Source of the DNA: Sulfurimonas sp. | GTDB lineage: Bacteria > Campylobacterota > Campylobacteria > Campylobacterales > Sulfurimonadaceae | Assembly (NCBI GenBank): GCA_027448805.1 | Contig: DAIDMU010000004.1 | Location: forward strand, 1-47,748 | Reading direction: 5' to 3' | DNA: 47,748 nucleotides | In this document: piece by piece, positions 1 through 8,737 of the stretch | Layout: the number at the start of each line of letters is the position of its first letter | How positions within the stretch are numbered: position 1 is the stretch's first letter | Program-made: the position numbers and the translations under genes | The notes under the pieces: model-generated | Databases searched by the model: none | What the model saw: the letters and a program-made list of their open reading frames with translations, nothing else | Told to the model about the DNA's origin: nothing

Positions 1-77
1 CAAGCTTGATAGGCTGGATGTGTACGCAGAGTAATCTGTTTAGCTGACCAGTACTAATAGTACGTTCGTCTTTTTTT
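1..77 (+). rRNA. rrl: 23S ribosomal RNA, 3' end (partial)
   Basis: The first bases match the universally conserved 3' end of 23S rRNA: the GCTTGATAGGCTGG stretch near the start and AGTACTAATAG at about 51-61 are the hallmark terminal segments. The gene begins outside the window. The exact 3' end is not visible; I place it in the T-rich run around 70-80, where pairing with the unseen 5' end would finish the molecule. A 5S gene follows, so this is the distal part of an rRNA operon. Confidence 0.93.
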
Positions 78-190
78 ACATAGCGTTCACTACCTTACTT
101 AGTGTAAGTATAAGTGTCCTGATGTAGTTATTTAGTAAAAAATGTTGACTTTAACAATGAAAATCTCACTCAACTGACTATACAGTCATA

Positions 191-217
191 TTTAAGTACA
201 TAAAATATGTATTTAAA
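191..217 (+). other. hairpin in 23S-5S spacer, likely rRNA processing stem
   Basis: The spacer (about 78-224) holds no tRNA. It contains a long stem-loop with arms 191-202 and 206-217 and a 3-base loop. All 12 positions pair, one of them G-U. It ends eight bases before the 5S sequence. A short TGACT/AGTCA hairpin lies just upstream at about 175-188. A processing site for precursor 5S is the natural reading, but that role is inferred from position only. Confidence 0.5.
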
Positions 218-224
218 TGTGATT

Positions 225-343
225 GTCTAGGTGGCTATAGAGAGAGGGAAACGCCTGGCCCCATTCCGAACCCAGAAGCTAAGCCTCTCATCGCTGATAA
301 TACTGACCCTTGCAGGGTTGGAAACGTAGGTCGCTGCCTAGTT
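225..343 (+). rRNA. rrf: 5S ribosomal RNA
   Basis: The sequence aligns along its length with bacterial 5S rRNA: a 5' GTCTAGGTGGC arm, the internal CCCATTCCGAACCCAGAAG block (loop B/C region), and a 3' CTGCCTAG arm that pairs back with the 5' end to form helix I. The length of about 119 nt is normal. Ends are judged from helix I pairing and may be off by one to three bases. It lies downstream of the 23S end in the same direction, as in a standard rRNA operon. Confidence 0.93.
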
Positions 344-430
344 GATCATTTCTTAACAACTATCACAATCAAACCGCACTTCTACCAATCATAAAATCAA
401 AAACTTAATTATAAAAAATTAACTATATAT

Positions 431-1123
431 TTAATCAATTATAGACTTTTCTATCTGCCACTTATGTTTTATAATATCCACATTTACTCTTTTTAGTCTA
501 TCTAAAAAGTACTCTCTTGCAACCTCTTTTGCACCTAAGCTTTTCAGATGTTCTGTAGGCACTTGACAGTCGATAAAATCATATCCCCAAAATTTGAGAT
601 GTTTAACAAGCATTGCATATGCTGATTTTGAGGCATCATTTACCAGAGAGAACATAGACTCTCCGCAAAAAACTTTTCCTACAACCACTCCATAAAGTCC
701 ACCGACAAGTTCTCCATCCTGATAGCTCTCGATGCTATGTGCAATATCCATATCGTGAAGTACGCTGTAGGCCTCTATTATCTCATCTTGTATCCAAGTT
801 CCGTTTTGATTTTCTCTTTTTACGCTGCTGCAGAGCTTCATAACCTCTATGAAGTTACTATCGAATTTATACTGAAATTTTTTCATGCTTTTTTTAAGCG
901 AACGGCTCAATTTAAAATCATCTAGTTCCATAATAAGTCTGGGATTTGTGGACCACCATATTATCGGGTCGCTTTTTGCATACCAAGGAAATATTCCATT
1001 TTGATATGCCCGGATAAGTCTGGATGGGTTTAGGTCGCCTCCCCATGCAACAATGCCATCTTCGTTTGCATCGTTTGGATTTGGAAAGATTAGCTCATGC
1101 TTTTTTAACTCTGGTATATTCAA
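431..1123 (-). CDS. aat: leucyl/phenylalanyl-tRNA--protein transferase
   Basis: Aat transfers Leu or Phe from aminoacyl-tRNA to proteins with N-terminal Arg or Lys, creating a primary N-degron. The 230-residue protein has the family marks in order: GGDL with GIFPW near residues 28-47, PIIWWSTNPR at about 53-62, GGLYGVVVGKVFCGESMFS in the middle, then ASKSA and FIDCQVPTEHLKSLGA. Length is typical. Translation starts at TTG, and the TTGA overlap with the clpA stop codon means coupling. It is the last gene of clpS-clpA-aat, so the enzyme that makes the degron is co-expressed with the machinery that reads and destroys it. It faces the rRNA operon; bases 344-430 between them hold only AT-rich sequence and no strong terminator. 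Confidence 0.95.
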   Translation of the reverse strand: MNIPELKKHELIFPNPNDANEDGIVAWGGDLNPSRLIRAYQNGIFPWYAKSDPIIWWSTNPRLIMELDDFKLSRSLKKSMKKFQYKFDSNFIEVMKLCSSVKRENQNGTWIQDEIIEAYSVLHDMDIAHSIESYQDGELVGGLYGVVVGKVFCGESMFSLVNDASKSAYAMLVKHLKFWGYDFIDCQVPTEHLKSLGAKEVAREYFLDRLKRVNVDIIKHKWQIEKSIID

Positions 1124-3297
1124 TTAAGTTCTTTAAAATTTAAAATCAGCTTTTTGTTAAATGACACGTTTACACTGCCGCCGTTTTTTAGTTTGCCAAA
1201 GAGTATTTCATCGCTTAATTTGTTTGTTATATTGTCCGCAATATATCTCTTGATAGGTCTTGCCCCCATCTCTACCGAGTATGAATTCTCTGCAATGTAC
1301 TCCGCGGCTTTAGGCGAAATTGTAATGGTTATTTTTTTCTTTTTAAGGTCGCTGTTTAGCTCGTCTATAAACTTATTTACAATTCCCTTGACAACATCTA
1401 GATTTAGCTGATTAAACTCTACTACAGCGCTTAATCTGTTTCTAAACTCAGGAGTAAAAAAGAGTTTTAACTCCTCATTTTTTGAGAGTGAGCTGTCCTT
1501 GTTAAAGCCCATAACATTTCTAGCTGTTGCACCGATGTTTGACGTCATAATAAGTATGACATTTTGGAAGTTTGCCTTATAGCCGTTATTGTCGGTAAGA
1601 GTTGCGTTATCCATAATTTGGAGTAGAATATTTACCAAATCAGGGTGCGCTTTTTCTATCTCATCAAGCAGCAAGACAGTGTAAGGGTGTCTTTTTATAG
1701 CCTCTGTAAGCAGTCCGCCCTGTTCATATCCAACATAGCCAGGAGGCGCTCCGACAAGCCTGCTTATGGCATGTTTTTCCATATATTCGCTCATATCAAA
1801 TCGCTCAAAATTAATGCCTAAAATTTGGCTAAGAGAGAGTGCGAGTTCTGTTTTTCCAACACCCGTAGGTCCTGAGAAAAGAAATGAAGCGATTGGTTTG
1901 TTTGGCGGGGTAAGGCCGGCTTTGGATATTTTTATGGCTTTTGCCACCTCTGCAACTGCCTTATCTTGTCCGATTACTTTTTTTCGCAGGCTCTCTTCTA
2001 GGTTTACTAGAGAGAGCGTTTCGTCCTGTGTCACTTTTGAGCCAGATATGCCGAGTATTTTTGAGATGGTATTTTCGATGTCGTGTGAGTTTACTACTCT
2101 TTTTTTCTTGTTTTTTAGATGAAATGAAGCGGCGGTTTCATCTATTAGGTCAATTGCTTTGTCCGGTAGAAATTTGTCGGTTATATATCTTTTTGACAAA
2201 TCTATAGCAGTTTTTAGAGCCATATCCGTAAATGCCACGTTATGGTGCTCTTCATATTTGCCCTTTAGCCCTTTTAAAATCTTATAGGTTGTCTTTACTG
2301 AAGGCTCATTTATATCGACTTTGGAGAATCTTCTGCTTAGCGCCTTATCTTTTTCAAACCCGTTTCTGTACTCTGCAAACGTGGTAGCACCCATACATTT
2401 TAGCTCGCCCGATGCAAGGGCAGGCTTTAGCTGGTTAGCCGCGTCCATAGTTCCGCTTGTTGAACCTGCGCCTATTAGAGTGTGAATCTCATCAATAAAA
2501 AGAATAGCGTTTGGAATAGATTTAAGCTCGTCCATAATCCCTTTTAAACGTTTCTCAAAATCGCCCCTGTATTTTGTGCCTGCAAGCATCGCTCCCAAAT
2601 CAAGTGCATAAAGCTCACTGTTTTGTATAATCTCTGGAACTTCGTGAGCCGCTATTTTTAGTGCCAATCCCTCTGCAATAGCAGTTTTTCCGACTCCTGC
2701 TTCGCCGACTAAAATAGGGTTGTTTTTCTTTCTGCGGCATAAAATCTGTGTAACTCTCTCTATCTCGTCATCTCGCCCTATAACAGGGTCGATTTTTCCC
2801 TCTTTTGCCTTTTTAAGGAGATTTATTGAGTATTTTTGAAGATAAGATTCGCTCTCTTTTGGAGTCTCGGTTTCCTCGCTGTGCGAAATAATCTCTAAAA
2901 TATCAAGCCTCGAGATATGATACTCATTTAGTAACATGTAGGCAAAAGAGTTCACCTCGTCATAGATGGCAACAAGCAGGTCGCCAATATCCGCGCTGTG
3001 CTGCTGTGAGCTTTGGATATGCTTTATCATCCTGTCAATCAGCCGTGAGAGCGCAACACTCTCAAAAGGTTCATCATTCACATTTTGTGGGAGCGTGCTT
3101 GTGTTTTTGTAGATGTAATCTTTGATAAGCTCTTTCATTTTTTGGACATCTCCGCCGCAGGCAAAGATGATTTTTGCACCATCCGGAGAGTTTAAGAGCT
3201 GATAAAATACATGTTCAATGGTTATATATTCGTGTTTTAGCTCTTTTGCGTAGATAATTGATTTTTGGAAAACCTCGTTTAATGAATGGCTTATCAT
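1120..3297 (-). CDS. clpA: ATP-dependent Clp protease ATPase subunit ClpA
   Basis: AAA+ unfoldase that feeds substrates to the ClpP peptidase. The 725-residue protein shows a Clp N-domain (about 1-140), a first AAA module with Walker A GEAGVGKTA and Walker B ILFIDEIHT, and a second with Walker A GPTGVGKTE and VLLLDEIEKAH. The short linker, lacking the ClpB middle coiled coil, and direct pairing with clpS identify ClpA rather than ClpB or ClpC. A VMGF tripeptide region between the second-module motifs sits where the ClpP-docking IGL/IGF loop is expected. Its ATG overlaps the clpS stop as TAATG, and its own stop overlaps aat. ClpP is not encoded in this window. Confidence 0.96.
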   Translation of the reverse strand: MISHSLNEVFQKSIIYAKELKHEYITIEHVFYQLLNSPDGAKIIFACGGDVQKMKELIKDYIYKNTSTLPQNVNDEPFESVALSRLIDRMIKHIQSSQQHSADIGDLLVAIYDEVNSFAYMLLNEYHISRLDILEIISHSEETETPKESESYLQKYSINLLKKAKEGKIDPVIGRDDEIERVTQILCRRKKNNPILVGEAGVGKTAIAEGLALKIAAHEVPEIIQNSELYALDLGAMLAGTKYRGDFEKRLKGIMDELKSIPNAILFIDEIHTLIGAGSTSGTMDAANQLKPALASGELKCMGATTFAEYRNGFEKDKALSRRFSKVDINEPSVKTTYKILKGLKGKYEEHHNVAFTDMALKTAIDLSKRYITDKFLPDKAIDLIDETAASFHLKNKKKRVVNSHDIENTISKILGISGSKVTQDETLSLVNLEESLRKKVIGQDKAVAEVAKAIKISKAGLTPPNKPIASFLFSGPTGVGKTELALSLSQILGINFERFDMSEYMEKHAISRLVGAPPGYVGYEQGGLLTEAIKRHPYTVLLLDEIEKAHPDLVNILLQIMDNATLTDNNGYKANFQNVILIMTSNIGATARNVMGFNKDSSLSKNEELKLFFTPEFRNRLSAVVEFNQLNLDVVKGIVNKFIDELNSDLKKKKITITISPKAAEYIAENSYSVEMGARPIKRYIADNITNKLSDEILFGKLKNGGSVNVSFNKKLILNFKELN

Positions 3298-3596
3298 TAC
3301 TCCTCCTCCATTTCGGCTCTTAGCGGGAAGCCGCTGTCTCTGGCCTTTTTGTGCACCTGCATTACCTTGGTCTCGGCAATCTCATAGGTGTAAACCCCGC
3401 ATACACCTTTATCTTTTTTATGAACCTCAAGCATTATGGATTCCGCCTCTTGGTAGCTTTTGTGAAAAATAGTCATAAGCACATCTATGACAAACTCCAT
3501 GGAAGTATAGTCGTCATTTAAAATCAACACTTTATATTTTTTAGGATATTTAAGCGATATCTCGTCGATAATTTCTAATTCTGTATTTGTTGCCAT
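3297..3596 (-). CDS. clpS: ClpS adaptor protein
   Basis: Small adaptor that binds N-terminal Leu, Phe, Trp or Tyr and delivers such proteins to ClpA. The 99-residue protein has the ClpS core: YKVLILNDDYTSMEFVIDVL (the NDD-x-T-x-M binding pocket), then HKKDKGVCGVYTYEIAETK. Length is typical. An AGGA ribosome-binding site precedes the ATG by 7 bases in the minus-strand direction. First gene of the clpS-clpA-aat operon, transcribed away from bioD through a 60-bp divergent gap. Confidence 0.95.
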   Translation of the reverse strand: MATNTELEIIDEISLKYPKKYKVLILNDDYTSMEFVIDVLMTIFHKSYQEAESIMLEVHKKDKGVCGVYTYEIAETKVMQVHKKARDSGFPLRAEMEEE

Positions 3597-3633
3597 AATT
3601 TTCCTATAATAATTATCTTTAATAATTAAAAAA

Positions 3634-3639
3634 ATTATA
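3634..3639 (-). promoter_or_regulatory. -10 box for clpS-clpA-aat
   Basis: Reading the minus strand, TATAAT lies 37 bases before the clpS start in an A/T-rich context with no recognisable -35, typical of Campylobacterota sigma-70 promoters. The same 60-bp gap must also hold the bioD promoter on the other strand; TATAAC at 3636-3641 is a weak candidate. Confidence 0.45.
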
Positions 3640-3656
3640 ACAAAATAGAGATAACT

Positions 3657-4304
3657 ATGACAAAACGAATTTTTGTTACCGCCACAAACACAAATACAGG
3701 CAAGACATATACCACAAAACTTCTTCTAAAAGAGTTTGCTTCGCGCGGACAGAGAGTCGGTGTTATCAAGCCAATAGAAACAGGTGTCGTTGATGGATAT
3801 GCAGAGGATGGTGAGGAGCTTTTGGAGCTTATAAAGGAGCTCAATCCAAAGCTGTGGCATCTAGAAGCCGAAGATGTCGTCCCATTTATGTACGAAATGG
3901 TTGCAGCTCCGTATGTTGCATCTAACAACACTCCGTTTGATTTAAAAACAGTGCTAACAAAGATTGAGGAGCTTGAGGCTTTTTGCGATATTGTTATTAT
4001 CGAGGGGGCAGGCGGGCTTTATGTACCCATAGATGATAAATATATGATGATAGATCTGATACAAAAACTTGATGCTGTTGCCCTCTTGGTTACACACTGC
4101 TCGCTTGGTTGCATAAACGATACACTTCTAAGCAAGAGAGCTCTGGAGGATAAAAAAATTGTATATGCAGTGGCATTTAACTGCAAGAATGGTGATGAGA
4201 GTTTTTCAAAGATATCCGAACCATATTTTCTAAAAACAGGCTTTGGGGTGTTAAAAGTCGGTCGTGATATTGAAAAAATATGTGATGTCTTGTATAATCT
4301 ATAA
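3657..4304 (+). CDS. bioD: dethiobiotin synthetase
   Basis: Catalyses ATP- and CO2-dependent ring closure of 7,8-diaminopelargonate to dethiobiotin, the penultimate biotin step. The 215-residue protein opens with the P-loop VTATNTNTGKT (residues 5-15), followed by KPIETG, and has IEGAGGLYVPI in the middle, the nucleotide- and substrate-binding signature of BioD. Length is normal (about 210-230). No other biotin genes lie next to it. Divergent from clpS and followed by an unusual hairpin-rich spacer before pyrB. Confidence 0.93.
   Translation: MTKRIFVTATNTNTGKTYTTKLLLKEFASRGQRVGVIKPIETGVVDGYAEDGEELLELIKELNPKLWHLEAEDVVPFMYEMVAAPYVASNNTPFDLKTVLTKIEELEAFCDIVIIEGAGGLYVPIDDKYMMIDLIQKLDAVALLVTHCSLGCINDTLLSKRALEDKKIVYAVAFNCKNGDESFSKISEPYFLKTGFGVLKVGRDIEKICDVLYNL
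4293..4298 (+). promoter_or_regulatory. candidate -10 box for pyrB leader
   Basis: TATAAT preceded by TG lies inside the last codons of bioD. A transcript starting near 4305 would carry a leader of about 130 nt made almost wholly of hairpins before the pyrB start. Position and sequence are seen; the promoter role is inferred. Confidence 0.35.
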
Positions 4305-4308
4305 ATTA

Positions 4309-4412
4309 AACTTCTTGCAGCATTGTAAGAAGTTCTTCTGCCGCTTTATGCGGCAAGCGTAGCTAAAGGGGCTTTGCTCATTTAGCGTGACAAGTGAGTT
4401 CTGCAAGAACTC
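4309..4412 (+). repeat. cluster of four hairpins with terminal inverted repeat between bioD and pyrB
   Basis: Four perfect stem-loops follow each other: arms 4309-4316/4327-4334 (8 bp), 4339-4344/4350-4355 (6 bp, TGCCGC), 4362-4367/4381-4386 (6 bp, GCTAAA) and 4396-4401/4407-4412 (6 bp, GAGTTC). The outer ends also match each other inverted: TTCTTGCAG at 4312-4320 against CTGCAAGAA at 4401-4409. No T-run follows any stem, so a simple terminator is unlikely. It could be a small palindromic repeat element or a structured leader for pyrB. Confidence 0.6.
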
Positions 4413-4434
4413 TATTTCAAATAAAAAGAGCTAC

Positions 4435-5325
4435 ATGAAACACTTAATTCGAACGGATGACTTTACAACAAGAGAGATAGAAGCTATTTTAGAAGATGCG
4501 AAGCTCTTTAGCGCAAAAATCAAAAATGGCAACGGGATTGATAAAATCCTAAAAGACAAAATAATTATCACACTCTTTTTTGAAAACTCTACAAGAACAA
4601 GAAGCTCGTTTGAGATAGCGGCAAAGAGGCTTGGTGCAGAGATTGTCCATCTCGATGTTGCAAACAGCTCTACCAAAAAAGGGGAAACCCTCGTTGATAC
4701 TGCTATGAATCTTGATGCAATGAACCCTCATGCTATAATCGTGCGACATCAAAACTCAGGCGTGCCGAAAATTCTCTCAAATCATACAAGAGCTTCTATC
4801 ATAAATGCCGGAGACGGCGCTCATGCCCACCCAACGCAAGCTCTGCTTGATTTGTATACTTTAAAAGAGCATTTTGGGGACGTAAAAGGAAAAAAAATAG
4901 CAATAGTCGGTGATATAAAAAATTCAAGGGTTGCAAACTCAAACATTGAGTTGCTTGGCAGATTCGGTATGGAGGTTATTTTAGTGGCACCCCCGCAATT
5001 TTTGCCAAAAACGACTCTTCGAACGACACATTATATAAATGAAATAATTGACGAAGTGGATGTTATTATGAGTTTAAGAACCCAAACAGAGAGACACTCC
5101 TCTCAAACTTACGCCTCACTCAAAGATTATGCAAGCGATTTTTGCATAACAGCGGAGCTTGTTGGAGAGAGGGATATAGTTTTGCTTCATCCTGGACCTG
5201 TTCACAGGAATATAGATATTAGTGATGAGCTTTTGGCAGATAAAAGATGCAAAGTTTTAGAGCAAGTCTCAAACGGTGTGGCGGTTAGAATGGCAGTGCT
5301 TAAAAAATTGATTAATGACATTTGA
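4435..5325 (+). CDS. pyrB: aspartate carbamoyltransferase catalytic subunit
   Basis: Condenses carbamoyl phosphate with aspartate, the committed step of pyrimidine synthesis. The protein has the carbamoyl-phosphate signature [13 protein letters not shown], the [11 protein letters not shown] segment, and a C-terminal [13 protein letters not shown] block. I take the ATG at 4435 (296 residues), which has an AAAAAGAG ribosome site just before it and gives the usual start MKHLIRTDD. An upstream in-frame GTG at 4387 would add 16 unlikely residues read from the hairpin region. No regulatory subunit gene (pyrI) is nearby. Its stop overlaps the pabB start by 11 bases. Confidence 0.95.
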   Translation: MKHLIRTDDFTTREIEAILEDAKLFSAKIKNGNGIDKILKDKIIITLFFENSTRTRSSFEIAAKRLGAEIVHLDVANSSTKKGETLVDTAMNLDAMNPHAIIVRHQNSGVPKILSNHTRASIINAGDGAHAHPTQALLDLYTLKEHFGDVKGKKIAIVGDIKNSRVANSNIELLGRFGMEVILVAPPQFLPKTTLRTTHYINEIIDEVDVIMSLRTQTERHSSQTYASLKDYASDFCITAELVGERDIVLLHPGPVHRNIDISDELLADKRCKVLEQVSNGVAVRMAVLKKLINDI

Positions 5326-6253
5326 TGATTTAAATGCTCTTGGTAAAAAAAAGGAGCCCTTTCTTTTTATAATTGACTTTAAAGCTCAAAATATAGTGGC
5401 CTATCCCTTGCGCGAGCTCGAAGCAAACGATATCGAATTTTGCATAGATGAAGATTATCATCTTAAAACTCATGCTGATTTTTTAGAGAAAAGAACGCTT
5501 CCTTTTGGCGAATATAAAAAGAAGTTTGACTTTGTTATAGAGAAGATAAAAGCGGGTGAGAGCTACCTTTTAAACCTTACACAGCCAACTCTCGTTAAAA
5601 CCCCGCTTTCATTAAAAGAGATTTTTGAGTGTGCAAATGCCCACTACAAACTAAGATATAAAGATGAGTTTGTCTGCTTCTCTCCTGAAAAATTTATCCA
5701 GATAAAAAATTCTAAAATCTCTACATATCCGATGAAAGGGACAATTGATGCATCAATTCCAAATGCAAAAGAGATTATCTTGAGCAACAAAAAAGAGATG
5801 GCCGAACATGTTATGGTTGTTGATTTGTTAAGAAACGACCTCTCAATCGTAGCAAAAGAGGTAAAAGTCGAAGAGTTTAGATATATAACGGAGATAGAAG
5901 CTGGCGAGAAAAAACTTCTGCATGTAAGTTCGCATATCAGCGGCGATGTCGGAAGTAATTGGCATGAGAGAATAGGCGATATTTTAAACGCACTTCTTCC
6001 GGCAGGAAGCATAAGCGGTGCGCCTAAAAAGAGTACATTGGATATAATTAATAAAGTCGAAGAGTATGAACGCGGGTACTTCAGCGGAGTTTTTGGTGTT
6101 TACGACGGCAAAGCTTTGGACAGCGGTGTTATTATAAGATTTATTGAAAAAACCAAAGATGGATATATCTATAAGAGCGGCGGCGGCATAACGTTAGACA
6201 GTGATGCCAGAAGTGAATATAATGAACTTTTAGATAAAGTTTACTTACCATAA
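5315..6253 (+). CDS. pabB: aminodeoxychorismate synthase component I (chorismate-binding)
   Basis: Converts chorismate plus ammonia to aminodeoxychorismate for folate synthesis. The chorismate-binding fold is clear: [22 protein letters not shown], the [13 protein letters not shown] segment, HVSSHISGD, and [20 protein letters not shown] followed by [12 protein letters not shown]. At 312 residues it is shorter than E. coli PabB (about 450) and lacks most of the N-terminal region, a common compact form. The lack of a TrpE-like N-terminus and the KG in the PMKGT motif favour PabB over anthranilate or isochorismate synthase. Overlaps pyrB by 11 bases. A run of eight A at 5345-5352 lies near its start. 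No pabA or pabC lies beside it. Confidence 0.85.
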   Translation: MTFDDLNALGKKKEPFLFIIDFKAQNIVAYPLRELEANDIEFCIDEDYHLKTHADFLEKRTLPFGEYKKKFDFVIEKIKAGESYLLNLTQPTLVKTPLSLKEIFECANAHYKLRYKDEFVCFSPEKFIQIKNSKISTYPMKGTIDASIPNAKEIILSNKKEMAEHVMVVDLLRNDLSIVAKEVKVEEFRYITEIEAGEKKLLHVSSHISGDVGSNWHERIGDILNALLPAGSISGAPKKSTLDIINKVEEYERGYFSGVFGVYDGKALDSGVIIRFIEKTKDGYIYKSGGGITLDSDARSEYNELLDKVYLP

Positions 6254-6263
6254 ATGAGGATAT

Positions 6264-7670
6264 ATGCCAATGCTTAAAAAAATAGATGGTTTCTTTACAA
6301 GCGGTTGGACGTTTGACGAGTCTGAGCAGGATTTGAAAAATAGATATCAGATGGTAAATATAGGTATTTTGCTCTCTGCCAGCGGCCTTATTTACGGGAT
6401 TATCGGAAACTATATAAGAGACATTCAAGGTTTTATACCGGTTGAGTCAACGCTTTTGTGTATGAATTTTATAATGTTTTTTGCATTGAGAGTTTACCGC
6501 CAATTTTTTGAATTTTTTGCTATAACTATGACACTTCAGTACACATTTTTGTTTCTGTTTCTTATCTATGTCGGAGAGCCAAGCGATTTGAAGCATCTCT
6601 GGATATTTACATACCCTATTATTCTTCTCTATTTCCAAAAAACAAGCGGCGCTATTTACTGGCTTGTATTTATACTTTTTATGCTTATACTTGCACCGCT
6701 GCAGCCTTTTGTAGCCACAAAATACTCCATGTATCAAGTTACATATATCTCATTTGTTTTAGTCGTAATCAGTATAATAATCTATTTTTATCAAAAGAAA
6801 ATAGATGAAGCAAGAAAAATTATTTTAGAAAGACAAGACATGCTTCGCAATTTTAATCAAGAGCTTGAGAAACAGGTAAAAGATAAAACCACGGAGCTAA
6901 TAAAGCTAAACGAATCGCTAGAGCTTAAAGTCAAGCAAAAACTAGAAGAGCTAAGAAGCAAAGACCAGATTTTAGAAGCACAGTCAAAACAGGCGGTAAT
7001 GGGTGAGATGATAAGCATGATTGCTCATCAGTGGAGACAGCCGCTCTCTACCATTACGCTTCAAATTGCGAATCTGCAGTTTAAAAAACTGCTTGGGCAA
7101 GAGAGAAACAGTGAAGATATAGATAGCGCACTAAGCAATATAAGCGATACCATAGTCTATCTATCCGACACAATTGATGATTTTCAGGCATATTTCCACC
7201 CAAATAAAGAGATACTGAAAATTGAGATACATGATTTATTGCAAAGAGCTGTAAATTTTGCAATATCGAGAATACAGGACAGAGGAATAAGGATATCTAT
7301 TAACAAAGCGGCTGATATTGAGGTAAGCACTTATATAAACGAGCTGGTGCAAGTAGTGCTCAATATATTAAACAACGCAATAGACGCCCATAATGAGGTA
7401 AAAGCAAAGGAACCGTTTGTGGTATTAAATGCAAAAATGGCCGGAGACATGGTTTTGATATACATAGAAGACAATGCAGGCGGAATAAAGAGCGAAAATC
7501 TGCCGCATCTCTTTGAACCGTATTTCAGTACAAAGGGTAAAAACGGGACCGGATTGGGGCTCTATATGAGCAAGATGATTATAGAGAAGCAGTTTGGCGG
7601 CGAGATTGATGCAATAAATGCTAATAACGGAGCCACTTTTATTATAAAAATTCCTAAAATAATTACCTAA
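6264..7670 (+). CDS. membrane-bound sensor histidine kinase
   Basis: A 468-residue two-component sensor. About residues 30-178 form roughly six hydrophobic helices with no large periplasmic domain. A charged coiled coil (about 180-240) follows, then a dimerisation/phosphoacceptor helix with MIAHQWRQPL (His255) and an HATPase with N box NILNNAIDA, G1 EDNAGGI and G2 GTGLGL. The HQWRQPL type of His box is frequent in Campylobacterota sensors. Ten bases downstream of pabB, so probably co-transcribed. No response regulator is adjacent, so the signal and partner are unknown. Confidence 0.88.
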   Translation: MPMLKKIDGFFTSGWTFDESEQDLKNRYQMVNIGILLSASGLIYGIIGNYIRDIQGFIPVESTLLCMNFIMFFALRVYRQFFEFFAITMTLQYTFLFLFLIYVGEPSDLKHLWIFTYPIILLYFQKTSGAIYWLVFILFMLILAPLQPFVATKYSMYQVTYISFVLVVISIIIYFYQKKIDEARKIILERQDMLRNFNQELEKQVKDKTTELIKLNESLELKVKQKLEELRSKDQILEAQSKQAVMGEMISMIAHQWRQPLSTITLQIANLQFKKLLGQERNSEDIDSALSNISDTIVYLSDTIDDFQAYFHPNKEILKIEIHDLLQRAVNFAISRIQDRGIRISINKAADIEVSTYINELVQVVLNILNNAIDAHNEVKAKEPFVVLNAKMAGDMVLIYIEDNAGGIKSENLPHLFEPYFSTKGKNGTGLGLYMSKMIIEKQFGGEIDAINANNGATFIIKIPKIIT

Positions 7671-7725
7671 AATAATAAAAACACTCTTTTGTAGAGGGTT
7701 TAAAAAAAATTGAGAATTTTTGAGA

Positions 7726-7731
7726 TATAAT
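7726..7731 (+). promoter_or_regulatory. -10 box for tal-pilT
   Basis: GAGATATAAT: TATAAT lies 25 bases before the tal ATG in an A-rich stretch, with no clear -35. The 86-bp gap after the kinase gene also holds an imperfect AACACTCT/AGAGGGTT hairpin at about 7679-7700 that may end the upstream transcript. Confidence 0.5.
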
Positions 7732-7756
7732 TTATCAAAACAACGAAGGTTTATAT

Positions 7757-8737
7757 ATGTATTTAAAAGATTTGAAGTTCTCTTTGTGGGCAGATTTTAT
7801 TGAAAGAAACTATTTAGACAATGAGTTTAGAGAGCTGATAGAGAGCGGGATAATAAATGGCGCTACATCGAATCCGGCAATTTTTAAAAATGCAATACTA
7901 AGTTCAAGTGCGTACAAAGAGCAGCTCTCTACTCTTGGCTCTTTATCCCCAAAAGAGAAGTATGAAGCCTTGGCAATATATGATATACAAAAAGCGGCTG
8001 ATATATTAAAGCCGCTTTATGACGCCGGTGATGACGGCTATGTCAGTATAGAGGTGGACCCATATCTTTGTGATGACGCCAATGGGACTATTGAAGAGGG
8101 AAAAAGACTTTTTTCGCAAATTAATCGTAAAAACGTTATGATAAAAGTTCCGGCAACAGATGCCGGATATGTGGCTATGCGCGAGCTTGTAGGGTGTGGA
8201 ATCCCAGTAAATGCTACTCTTATATTTAAACAAGAGCAGGCTCTCTCGTGTGCAGAGGCATTTAGAGAGGGTGTGGCAAAAAACGGCTCAAAGGTTGATA
8301 CGGTTATAAGTGTTTTTGTGAGCAGAGTTGACAGAGCCTTGGATGAGGAGCTCTCAAGAGCAGGCGTTGATGTGGCACTCAGCGGAATATACAACAGTGC
8401 AGCCATATATGCCGAAGTTGAGAAGATGGGTGTCAAAGGATGCAGGACACTTTTTGCAAGTACGGGCGTAAAGGACGATTCGCTTCCGGCTCACTACTAT
8501 ATTGAGAAGCTTTTGGCGTATAACAGCGTAAACACTGCTCCTGTTGATACCATAAAGGCTTTTCATCTAAATGGAGCAAAAAGGAGTGCCTTGCCAATTC
8601 CAACTCAAACCATAGAAGGACATTTCGAAAAAATCAAGAGCTTAGGCATAGATTTTAATGCTGTTTTGGATAAGCAGATATCTGATGGATTAAAATCTTT
8701 TAAAGACGCATTTAAAGATATATTGGAGTCATTATGA
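7757..8737 (+). CDS. tal: transaldolase
   Basis: Transfers a dihydroxyacetone unit between sugar phosphates in the pentose phosphate pathway. The 326-residue protein has the N-terminal NGATSNPAIFKNAI motif, VSIEVDPYLCDD, the Schiff-base lysine in NVMIKVPATDAG, and NATLIFKQEQAL, features of the longer actinobacterial/epsilonproteobacterial transaldolase subfamily. An AACGAAGG ribosome site precedes the ATG. It ends in an ATGA overlap with the pilT-type gene. Confidence 0.93.
   Translation: MYLKDLKFSLWADFIERNYLDNEFRELIESGIINGATSNPAIFKNAILSSSAYKEQLSTLGSLSPKEKYEALAIYDIQKAADILKPLYDAGDDGYVSIEVDPYLCDDANGTIEEGKRLFSQINRKNVMIKVPATDAGYVAMRELVGCGIPVNATLIFKQEQALSCAEAFREGVAKNGSKVDTVISVFVSRVDRALDEELSRAGVDVALSGIYNSAAIYAEVEKMGVKGCRTLFASTGVKDDSLPAHYYIEKLLAYNSVNTAPVDTIKAFHLNGAKRSALPIPTQTIEGHFEKIKSLGIDFNAVLDKQISDGLKSFKDAFKDILESL

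Noticed and set aside
78..224. tRNA in the 23S-5S spacer
   Set aside because: No cloverleaf or T-loop GTTCGA-type sequence is present; only AT-rich hairpins.
1154..2207. Plus-strand open frames opposite clpA
   Set aside because: They are shadows of the strongly supported clpA coding strand with no ribosome sites or recognisable motifs.
4387..4434. N-terminal extension of PyrB from GTG at 4387
   Set aside because: The extra 16 residues come from the hairpin region; ATG 4435 has a good ribosome site and matches the usual PyrB start.
5345..5352. Run of eight A near the pabB start, possible slippage site
   Set aside because: Similar A or T runs occur in other intact genes here (for example 25127-25134); nothing points to a regulated frameshift.
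7679..7710. Hairpin plus A-run after the histidine kinase as a terminator
   Set aside because: The stem has a mismatch and is followed by A rather than T on the plus strand; kept only as a remark.
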